Shown here piece by piece: positions 1 through 6,006 of a DNA stretch of 7,843 bases. The stretch's first letter is position 1. The number at the start of each line of letters is the position of its first letter. Source of the DNA: Paramuribaculum sp. GTDB lineage: Bacteria; Bacteroidota; Bacteroidia; Bacteroidales; Muribaculaceae. The notes beneath the pieces were generated by a model that made no database searches, was not told where the DNA came from, and saw only the letters and a list, made by a program, of their open reading frames with translations. A program made the translations under genes and the position numbers. The DNA lies in NCBI GenBank assembly GCA_029062075.1, contig JAIDQW010000535.1:1-7843 (forward strand), read 5' to 3'.

Positions 1-1257
1 ATCAACGGCAGTTTTTAATTTTTCCCACCATTTGCCAATTGTTTTTCCAAATCCGTTACCTGACTTGCCGGCGGGCTCATCAGTTTCGGGAACGGGTGTC
101 GGTTCAACAAATGCGGGTTCAGGTTCCGGCTTCGGCTCCAGACACTCTACGGGGTCAGCGCTACCGGCAAGTAGAATTGAGATAATATCCACCGCGTCGG
201 ATGGTATTCTGCTGTCTCCTATCCTTACCGCTGAAGATGTAGCTGTGCCAATTCTCACTTTCAGTGCGGTTTCCTTAGCGACTTTTTCACTGAATCCGGG
301 AAGTTTCGCCCCTCTTCCCACAATGACAATTCCCCCGGGGAGCTCCTGAGCGGAGAGTGAAGCATACTTAATCTGCGCCTTAACATTGGCAATGATTTCC
401 GATGTGCGGTGCACTACCAGGTGAGTCACCTCAGGCAGTGTCGCGCTGTCGGATGCTTCTCCGGAGTATGATGCATTTCCTCTTGTAATCTTAATGTTTT
501 CAGCTTCCTCCTCCACATAATTCTGGGTAGTGATATCACGGGTGATATTTCTTGACCCGATGGGGATAGTTGCGAGATACTGGAGTCTGCCCTGACGGTA
601 AATAGCCACGGTGGTTGTTTCCGCACCGAAGTCAACGAGCATACATCCCAGTCGTTTTTCATCGGGGGTGAGCACAAGCTCCGCTTCGGCTATCGGTCGG
701 ATGACATATCCGGCAACACCGAGCCCAACATTTTCCTTGACAAGCAGGTCAATGTTTCTTTTGAGCTGCTTGCGACATACGATTAGATTTGCAGTCATTC
801 TGATGTCGGAGCACACCATGCCCTCGGGGTCTTTTTCAATTCTGGTATGGTCGATATAGAAAGCCCGCGGCTCAACGGCGAGGATATCCTTATCGGTATT
901 CGCCGAAGTTTTGGCTTCAAGATAGAGCCTGTTGAGGAGCTCGGGGGTTATCTCCGTTTCCGGCGGCATATTCCTTTCAACCTCGGTAGGGATTGAGCTG
1001 AGGGAGCGTCCACCGATTCCCACATAAGCAGAGAGTATCTTGCGTCCCTCAAGCCGGTTCTGAATTTTACGGAGGATACGCTGAATAGAGGCGGTGGAAA
1101 CCTTAATGTTTCTGGGCTGTCCGTATCTCACGCTGTCGATAAGGGGTTCCTCCTCAACAATCTTGACGGTGAGTGTACCTTCGGCATCAACGGTGCCAAC
1201 CGCTCCGCAAATCTTGGAGCTGCCGATTTCAAGGGCTACGATGGTTGTGATATCCAT
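1..1257 (-). CDS. ftsA: Cell division protein FtsA, actin-like membrane tether for FtsZ (3' end cut by window edge)
   Basis: The frame is open from an ATG at 1257 to position 1, giving 419 codons with no stop, so the C-terminus lies outside the window. FtsA is a cytoplasmic actin-fold ATP-binding protein that binds FtsZ and anchors it to the inner membrane. Visible parts are: phosphate-1 motif ALEIGSSKICG (residues 8-18); the 1C region from about 80 (GIGGRSLSS) to about 160; phosphate-2 motif VDFGAETTTVAIY (208-220); and the adenosine motif GIVIVGRGAKL (309-319). A Pro/Glu-rich linker (about 374-396) is followed by a Trp/Lys-rich segment, FGKTIGKWWEKLKTAV (403-418), that looks like the amphipathic membrane-targeting helix of the family. 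The E. coli protein is about 420 residues, so little is probably missing. The gene starts 25 nt after ftsQ with no clear Shine-Dalgarno. GAE and GRG in the nucleotide motifs differ from the usual GGG and GG. Identity is near certain from motifs plus position after ftsQ. Confidence 0.96.
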   Translation of the reverse strand, partial: MDITTIVALEIGSSKICGAVGTVDAEGTLTVKIVEEEPLIDSVRYGQPRNIKVSTASIQRILRKIQNRLEGRKILSAYVGIGGRSLSSIPTEVERNMPPETEITPELLNRLYLEAKTSANTDKDILAVEPRAFYIDHTRIEKDPEGMVCSDIRMTANLIVCRKQLKRNIDLLVKENVGLGVAGYVIRPIAEAELVLTPDEKRLGCMLVDFGAETTTVAIYRQGRLQYLATIPIGSRNITRDITTQNYVEEEAENIKITRGNASYSGEASDSATLPEVTHLVVHRTSEIIANVKAQIKYASLSAQELPGGIVIVGRGAKLPGFSEKVAKETALKVRIGTATSSAVRIGDSRIPSDAVDIISILLAGSADPVECLEPKPEPEPAFVEPTPVPETDEPAGKSGNGFGKTIGKWWEKLKTAVD

Positions 1258-1282
1258 ATTACTTATAGTGTGGGCGATTTAT

Positions 1283-2218
1283 CTAATTGTTAACTTTTGA
1301 AGCCGGAATAGGTTTGTCATTCTTAGCCTTAACCCCGGCTTTAACCTGTCCGGGAGCTATTCCTTCACCGACCATCATGGCAGAGATGTCGGTTTCTTCA
1401 TCCTCGTCATCCGCTGCAAATTTCGGCTGGTCAAGTTTTTTATGTCTTCTTGTGGCAACAATCTGTCCGTCCCATTTAACGGAGATTGTGTCGTAGTAAC
1501 TCCATCCTTTGACCGGCATAACTTCGGCATACATTCTTTCGAGACGGTTGAATTTGTTATCGAAATTGTCGGGAGATCCGAAATTGATAACCTGTCCTCT
1601 GACAATCGGCACGATAATAATGTCGTTTGCCTTGTCAACCTTAATCATGGAAACCAAAGAGTTCCAGAGTGAGTCGGCTGAAATATAGTCGAGCAAGGGA
1701 ATAACTTTTTCCGGCGGGAAGATGCTGTCGCTGAAATTACCTTGTATCACAGGCACATCCATGTGATATCTTGCACTCGCTGAAATTCTTTTACCTGTGC
1801 GGTTGATGTAGTATGACTTATCCTTGTCGAAAACCCTTGCAACGGGGTGAAGGGGGTCAACGGTAATAAGTACGGCTCCGTCAGTGAGACGCAGCACATT
1901 CACCTTCTCAATCTTGTCGATAGCAGCCAGAAATCGCTCAATGCTGTCCGTGTCAATGTCAAGAATATTCATGCCCCTGACATCGGCGGGGAGAGAACCG
2001 AGTTCGTGAGCAAGCTCCGTTGCTGTGACAAATTTGAGAGAGGCAGTGTCGTTGACAGCAATTCTGAGTCCGGTGCATTTTCTCTCGGCACTCACCCCGG
2101 CGGTAATATTAAGGGCGAGCACGAGATAAAAAGCGAGAGCAATACCAACCACCGCCTGGAAGATGGTGCGCCGCCTCTTATCCGGGTTCATTTCATTTGT
2201 CAACTTTCTTTTTTTCAT
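1283..2218 (-). CDS. ftsQ: Cell division protein FtsQ/DivIB (POTRA-domain divisome scaffold)
   Basis: This is a 311-residue bitopic membrane protein. A short basic cytoplasmic N-terminus (residues 1-18, with KKRK and KRRR) precedes one hydrophobic segment (about 19-40). The rest would be periplasmic: a POTRA-like domain (about 48-121, ending LTDGAVLITVDPLHPVARVF, which matches the family pattern of a beta strand followed by E/D-x-x-P-V-A) and a beta domain (about 122-258, with YYINRTGKRI at 136-145). In the family, FtsQ links early cytoplasmic divisome proteins to FtsB/FtsL and to FtsW/FtsI. Sequence conservation in this family is low, so the call rests on architecture and on position between murC and ftsA. 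The chosen ATG overlaps the murC stop as ATGA, which favours it over a second in-frame Met at residue 10. A charged, low-complexity tail (about 260-311, with DDEDEE at 270-275) follows the beta domain and makes the protein longer than E. coli FtsQ (276 residues). Confidence 0.9.
   Translation of the reverse strand: MKKRKLTNEMNPDKRRRTIFQAVVGIALAFYLVLALNITAGVSAERKCTGLRIAVNDTASLKFVTATELAHELGSLPADVRGMNILDIDTDSIERFLAAIDKIEKVNVLRLTDGAVLITVDPLHPVARVFDKDKSYYINRTGKRISASARYHMDVPVIQGNFSDSIFPPEKVIPLLDYISADSLWNSLVSMIKVDKANDIIIVPIVRGQVINFGSPDNFDNKFNRLERMYAEVMPVKGWSYYDTISVKWDGQIVATRRHKKLDQPKFAADDEDEETDISAMMVGEGIAPGQVKAGVKAKNDKPIPASKVNN
2215..2218 (-). other. ATGA stop/start overlap, murC to ftsQ
   Basis: The ftsQ ATG (2218-2216) and the murC TGA (2217-2215) share bases as ATGA. 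This arrangement commonly couples translation by letting a terminating ribosome restart, and it supports this ftsQ start. No separate ribosome-binding site is clear: the upstream sequence is the murC 3' end (AACAGTAA). Confidence 0.85.
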
Positions 2219-3591
2219 TTACTATTCACAACAGTTTCAACTATTTCCGGCAGCATTTCGCTCATATCTCCGGCTCCGGCAGTCAATAGGATTTCAAAGT
2301 TACATTTTTTTATGGTGTTTGTCAACTCTTGCTTTGAAATCATGACTTTATCGGGTGTTTTAACTTTATCAAATATTATTTCTGATGTTACTCCCGGTAT
2401 AGGCTCTTCACGAGCGGGATAAATATCCAGCAGAATCACCTCATCGGCAAGTGACAGCGCATCGGCAAACTGCTGCGCGAAATCTCTTGTACGCGAATAG
2501 AGATGCGGCTGAAATGCAACAGTGAGTTTTCTATCCGGATAGAGTGATTTAACAGAGGTAATGGAAGCCTTAAGTTCATCCGGATGATGCGCGTAATCAT
2601 CGATAATAGCTCTTCCTTCAGGTCCATCCTCACGCAGATAGAATTCAAATCTGCGTTTGGGTCCCATGAATGTTGACATCGCCTTGCGCACGGCTTCGTC
2701 ATCAGCCTCTCCTGCAACAGACACTGCGGCAATGGCTGCTATGGCGTTTTCAATGTTAATTTCCACCGGCACACCGAGCTCTATATCTTTAATAGTGCCT
2801 GTCGGCGTGACGCAATCAAATATTATGCGTCCGTTCTGTCTGCGGATATTTTGCGCATGGAAATCACCCTCGTCACGCGAATAGGTATATATTTTCACGC
2901 CGGGGGCAACCCTTGGCTTAAGCTTCAAACCTGTATGAACAATGAGAGCTCCATCGGGGCGGATAAGTTCTGTGAATTTTGCAAAACTTTCCAGATAAGC
3001 CTCCTCGGTGCCGTAAATGTCAAGATGATCGGGATCGGTTGCGGTTATGACAGCGATATAGGGTGAGAGGTGATGAAACGAGCGGTCATACTCGTCAGCT
3101 TCAATGACAGTGTATGGCGATGTTTCGCTGAGCAGGAAGTTTGTGCCGTAATTTCTGAGCACACCTCCGAGAAATGCGCTGCATCCGGCAGGAGTGTTGT
3201 GCAGGAGATGCGCCGCCATAGAGGAAGTGGTGGTTTTTCCATGGGTTCCTGCAAAGCAGAGTCCTTTACTCATACGGGTAATCTCACCGAGTAGCTTGGC
3301 ACGCTTGACTATTTCAAATCCGTTGTCACGAAACCATTTGAAAAGCGGCAGCGACTCCGGAACGGCGGGGGTATATACCACCAATGTCGTTTCAGGATCG
3401 GTGAAATTGGCGGGAATACTCTCAGGAGAACCGTCAAAAGAAATACTGACACCCTCAGCGGCAAGAGCCTTTGTGAGTTCTGTTTCGGTGCGGTCATATC
3501 CGGCAACTTCATGTCCCTTTGCCAGCAGAAATCGTTCAAGAGCCGCCATGCCGATACCTCCGGCACCTATGAAAAATACGTTTGGTTTCAT
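2215..3591 (-). CDS. murC: UDP-N-acetylmuramate--L-alanine ligase MurC
   Basis: MurC is the cytoplasmic ATP-dependent ligase that adds L-Ala to UDP-MurNAc, the first peptide-stem step. The 458 residues show the three Mur-ligase domains. The N-terminal Rossmann-like UDP-binding domain begins with FFIGAGGIGMAALE (6-19). The central ATPase domain has the P-loop GTHGKTTT (115-122), EADEYDRSF (164-172), the His-containing DPDHLDIYG (186-194) and the Asn motif INIENAIAA (279-287). The C-terminal domain starts near RRFE (313-316) and carries DDYAHHPDE (331-339), FQPHLYSRT (360-368) and AGAGD (438-442). The YAHHP and QPHLYSRT strings are typical of MurC and Mpl; the length, the dcw position and the pairing with MurD favour MurC over Mpl. 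Its ATG overlaps the murG stop by 4 nt and its own TGA overlaps the ftsQ ATG by 4 nt, consistent with coupled translation. No damaged or missing catalytic motif was seen. Confidence 0.98.
   Translation of the reverse strand: MKPNVFFIGAGGIGMAALERFLLAKGHEVAGYDRTETELTKALAAEGVSISFDGSPESIPANFTDPETTLVVYTPAVPESLPLFKWFRDNGFEIVKRAKLLGEITRMSKGLCFAGTHGKTTTSSMAAHLLHNTPAGCSAFLGGVLRNYGTNFLLSETSPYTVIEADEYDRSFHHLSPYIAVITATDPDHLDIYGTEEAYLESFAKFTELIRPDGALIVHTGLKLKPRVAPGVKIYTYSRDEGDFHAQNIRRQNGRIIFDCVTPTGTIKDIELGVPVEINIENAIAAIAAVSVAGEADDEAVRKAMSTFMGPKRRFEFYLREDGPEGRAIIDDYAHHPDELKASITSVKSLYPDRKLTVAFQPHLYSRTRDFAQQFADALSLADEVILLDIYPAREEPIPGVTSEIIFDKVKTPDKVMISKQELTNTIKKCNFEILLTAGAGDMSEMLPEIVETVVNSK
2295..2325 (-). 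promoter_or_regulatory. Candidate Bacteroidales-type promoter inside murC, reading toward ftsQ
   Basis: On the minus strand TAACTTTG (2302-2295) matches the Bacteroides -7 consensus TAnnTTTG exactly. TTGAC (2325-2321) lies upstream, with 20 nt between TTG and TA, close to the spacing known for the -33 (TTTG/TTG) element. The stretch between is A-rich. A transcript would start near 2288 and give a leader of about 70 nt before the ftsQ ATG at 2218. By eye this is the only exact TAnnTTTG on the coding strand of the window, but one or two would be expected by chance in this length, and the site is also constrained by murC codons. The function is inferred only from the motif. Confidence 0.3.
3588..3591 (-). 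other. ATGA stop/start overlap, murG to murC
   Basis: The murC ATG (3591-3589) overlaps the murG TGA (3590-3588) as ATGA. It fixes the murC start: the residues that follow at once (FFIGAGGIGMAA) are the expected first strand and Gly-rich loop of MurC. Coupled translation of the two consecutively encoded enzymes is the likely consequence. Confidence 0.88.
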
Positions 3592-4697
3592 AACACTACC
3601 GAGTAAATAACATCAACAATTTTTTCAGCACTGTTTTCTTTGGCAAGCGAAGCGGCAGCCGCTCCGAGCGCCAGCAGAGCATCTCTGTTGCTTATAAGCG
3701 CACACACTTTCTCGCCAAGTTCGGCAGGTGCATCCGCATCAAGAATCATTATCGCCGCGCCGCGCGATGTGAGTGCTTCGGCATTTTTTCGCTGATGGTC
3801 CTCAGCCACATTCGGTGATGGGATGAGAATAGCCGGCTTGCCCAGCAGTTCAAGTTCGGAGATAGTCCCGGCCCCGGCTCTTGCCACCACCAGGTCGGCA
3901 GCCCGATAGGCGGTTGCCATGTCGGCAATAAATGGCATAGCCTTAACCAGAGGATATGACTCAGCCGCCTTAGCACACTCGTCGGCATACAGTTTACCGG
4001 TTTGCCAAAGCACCTGAATCTGCTTTTCGGCAAACATTTTCAGTGCTGCCTCCACGCTCCGGTTTATTGTTCTTGCTCCCAGACTGCCTCCTGTGACGAA
4101 CAGGAGGGGTTTGGCAGGATCAAAGCCGAGTGCCTCACAAGCCTGCTCTCTGGTCAGGGTTGAGGCTGTAAGCGCCGCACGCACCGGATTTCCTGTCAAG
4201 ACAATAGTTTCAGCGGGGAAAAATCTGTCCATGCCGGGATAGGCTGTGCAAATAGCCTTAGCCTTGGGCGCGAGCATCTTGTTTGTAACTCCCGGATAAG
4301 AATTCTGCTCCTGAAGCACAGTGGGTATTGCTGCAGCCTGAGCCTGCTTCAACACAGGTCCACTGGCGTATCCCCCTACACCAACAGCTACATCCGGCGC
4401 AAAGTCTTTTACCACTTTCTTTGCCTTAGCCATACTCTTGATGAGTTTGGCTATCACTTTGAAATTGCGCCACAGACGCTTGCGATCAAATCCGGCAACA
4501 GGCAGCCCTACGATAGGATAACCCGCTGCGGGCACTTTTTCCATTTCCATCCTGTTTTCAGCACCGACAAAGAGAATCTCGGTGTCCGGATTTGCTCGCT
4601 TGAGTGCATCTGCGATAGAGAGGGCCGGGAAAATGTGCCCTCCGGTACCCCCTCCACTGACAATGACCTTCAATGGTCTGCGTGTGTTGCTATTCAT
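3588..4697 (-). CDS. murG: UDP-GlcNAc:lipid I GlcNAc transferase MurG
   Basis: MurG is a peripheral inner-membrane GT-B glycosyltransferase of family GT28. It transfers GlcNAc from UDP-GlcNAc to lipid I, making lipid II on the cytoplasmic face. The 369 residues are of normal length. The N-terminal acceptor domain has the Gly-rich loop GGGTGGHIFPA (15-25) with the conserved His21, VGVGGYASGP (105-114) and QEQNSYPG (129-136). The C-terminal donor domain has TGNPVR (168-173), GGSLGA (203-208), the nucleotide-sugar signature RAGAGTISELELLGKPA (273-289) with the conserved Glu281, and DHQRKNA (300-306), which matches the family D-x-Q-x-x-N-A segment. A basic stretch around 72-97 (RKRLWRNFK, KAKKVVK) fits the membrane-facing surface known in the family. 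It sits 14 nt downstream of ftsW and overlaps murC by 4 nt (ATGA). AAGG lies directly against the ATG, too close to act as a usual Shine-Dalgarno. Confidence 0.98.
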   Translation of the reverse strand: MNSNTRRPLKVIVSGGGTGGHIFPALSIADALKRANPDTEILFVGAENRMEMEKVPAAGYPIVGLPVAGFDRKRLWRNFKVIAKLIKSMAKAKKVVKDFAPDVAVGVGGYASGPVLKQAQAAAIPTVLQEQNSYPGVTNKMLAPKAKAICTAYPGMDRFFPAETIVLTGNPVRAALTASTLTREQACEALGFDPAKPLLFVTGGSLGARTINRSVEAALKMFAEKQIQVLWQTGKLYADECAKAAESYPLVKAMPFIADMATAYRAADLVVARAGAGTISELELLGKPAILIPSPNVAEDHQRKNAEALTSRGAAIMILDADAPAELGEKVCALISNRDALLALGAAAASLAKENSAEKIVDVIYSVVL

Positions 4698-4711
4698 CCT
4701 TATACTATATA

Positions 4712-5986
4712 TTAAAGCTGTGTGGGGTTAGCTGCGCGGAGTTCTTCCGGCAGTGCATTAATTTCTTCATTGATTTCGTTGCGCTTCTTGTCATTACGCA
4801 CCGCGTGGCGGCTTACACTAAGCATTATGCCGAGGGCAATAGAGGTTATGAGTATCGAGGTTCCGCCTTTGGATATCAGCGGCAAAGGCTGTCCGCTGAC
4901 GGGGAAGAAGCCGGTGACAATCGCCATGTGGAAGAGTGCCTGAAACGCAATCATCACCGCCATGCCCATAACAAGCAGCGCCGGGAACACCCGCGAGCAC
5001 TTTGCGGATATTGCACTCGCTCTGCCGAGCAGCAGCAGATAGGCAGCGAGCACAAACAATCCACCAACAAGTCCGGTATCCTCAATAATAATGGAGTAGA
5101 TAAAATCGGAGAAAGCGAGAGGCAGACGGGCTGTTTCGCGGGAGTTTCCGGGGAACACACCGAACACTCCTCCATTTGCCTGCGCCATATATGAATACAT
5201 TTCCTGGCGGTTCTTGGCATTAAGCTCCTGCTTATATTTGGGCTCACCGTTGCCTATGAATCGCTCGACTCGTTCCTTCCAGGTAGAGCTTCGATCCACA
5301 TCATCATCTCCTCCGCCCGATTTGATTATCAAGACGAATATCCCGCAGCACACTCCGTAAACAAAGAGCACGCAAAAGAATTTTTTCCACTCAACGCCCC
5401 CAATCACCATCATAGATAGGCTGATGCTCATAAGGAGAATGGTGTTGGTCATACCCTGCTTAATCAGCAGACCACTGAATGCCATGACTATGATTGCCGA
5501 CCATATCACCCCTATTCTCTTCACCCCGCCTTTTATCTGGGTGCGTGACATTATCCACGCAATAACCAGAGCGGCAGAGAGCTTAAGGAACTCCGATGGC
5601 TGAATCGTGACTCCACACAGGCTGAAACTGCGGCGCGCACCGTTTACTACCTCACCGAAAAACATCACATAAATCATCATCACAACACTTAGCAACGCAA
5701 ATGTTGGAATGAGGGGAATAAACTTGCGGTAGTGAACCCTCTGAAGCAGCAGAATGATTCCGCATCCGGCGGCAATCATGAAAATATGACGCACAACGGG
5801 ACCGTAAACTCCCATTCTGGCAGATGCCACCTCACGAGATGAGGCACTGTACAGCTCTATAATAGAGACTATACATAGAAAAATGTAAATTCCCCAGATA
5901 TATTTATCTGATTTGGATTCAGTTGTTTCTCCGGTTACGGCGGGTGCCGCTCCTTCGATTTGTGGTGTTGTTGCAGATAATTCCAT
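4712..5986 (-). CDS. ftsW: SEDS-family septal peptidoglycan polymerase FtsW
   Basis: FtsW polymerises lipid II into septal glycan strands together with its transpeptidase partner (FtsI/PBP3). The 424 residues show a cytoplasmic N-terminal tail of about 28 residues, then about ten hydrophobic segments (roughly 29-48, 66-82, 91-111, 133-147, 156-175, 178-196, 203-222, 296-320, 333-358, 372-394), the SEDS topology. Motifs are NGARRSFSLCGVTIQPSEF (115-133), the large external loop (about 223-295) ending in LPLAFSDFIYSIIIED (288-303), and FPVSGQPLPLISKGGTS (361-377). Asp294 aligns with the aspartate proposed to be catalytic in SEDS proteins. Family members more often have LPE-(A/R)-HTDFIF here, so LPLAFSDFIY is a variant. 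FtsW rather than RodA is chosen from its position between murD and murG. It begins 20 nt after murD. The leader is A-rich with no clear Shine-Dalgarno, and the charged C-terminal tail (about 395-424) is cytoplasmic. Confidence 0.96.
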   Translation of the reverse strand: MELSATTPQIEGAAPAVTGETTESKSDKYIWGIYIFLCIVSIIELYSASSREVASARMGVYGPVVRHIFMIAAGCGIILLLQRVHYRKFIPLIPTFALLSVVMMIYVMFFGEVVNGARRSFSLCGVTIQPSEFLKLSAALVIAWIMSRTQIKGGVKRIGVIWSAIIVMAFSGLLIKQGMTNTILLMSISLSMMVIGGVEWKKFFCVLFVYGVCCGIFVLIIKSGGGDDDVDRSSTWKERVERFIGNGEPKYKQELNAKNRQEMYSYMAQANGGVFGVFPGNSRETARLPLAFSDFIYSIIIEDTGLVGGLFVLAAYLLLLGRASAISAKCSRVFPALLVMGMAVMIAFQALFHMAIVTGFFPVSGQPLPLISKGGTSILITSIALGIMLSVSRHAVRNDKKRNEINEEINALPEELRAANPTQL

Positions 5987-6006
5987 TGCGGTGATTGTAT
6001 TTTTTA

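Noticed and set aside
32..349. Plus-strand Ser/Gly/Pro-rich open frame of 105 codons over the ftsA 3' region
   Set aside because: The minus strand encodes a continuous FtsA with all family motifs. The repetitive look comes from the antisense of the Pro/Glu linker codons.
1847..2422. Plus-strand open frame of 191 codons antisense to ftsQ and the end of murC
   Set aside because: It lies wholly opposite two convincing genes and its product has no recognisable motif. It is best explained as a shadow of the coding strand.
2726..2760. MurC Asn motif reads EINIENAIAA where many MurC proteins have GxHNxxNAxAA
   Set aside because: The Asn residues and the downstream Ala run are kept, and the same style is familiar from Bacteroidota MurC, so it is likely lineage-typical.
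3227..3240. A 14-bp direct repeat (GTGGTGGTTTTTCC) shared with 6998-7011
   Set aside because: Both copies encode the GKTTT P-loop of the homologous ligases MurC and MurD, so shared protein function explains the identity.
3194..3610. Plus-strand open frame of 138 codons antisense to the murC 5' end
   Set aside because: It is composition-driven (Ser/Pro/Ala-rich) with no motif, and it spans the murG-murC junction on the opposite strand.
3751..3767. GC-rich inverted repeat ATCGC...GCGAT within murG
   Set aside because: The arms are only 5 bp, it lies inside Arg/Gly/Ala codons of MurG, and there is no U-tract. It is not a terminator or an RNA gene.
4673..5194. Plus-strand open frame of 173 codons antisense to ftsW
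   Set aside because: Its product is low-quality sequence rich in Cys, His, Arg and Gln with no domain, opposite well-supported transmembrane segments of FtsW.
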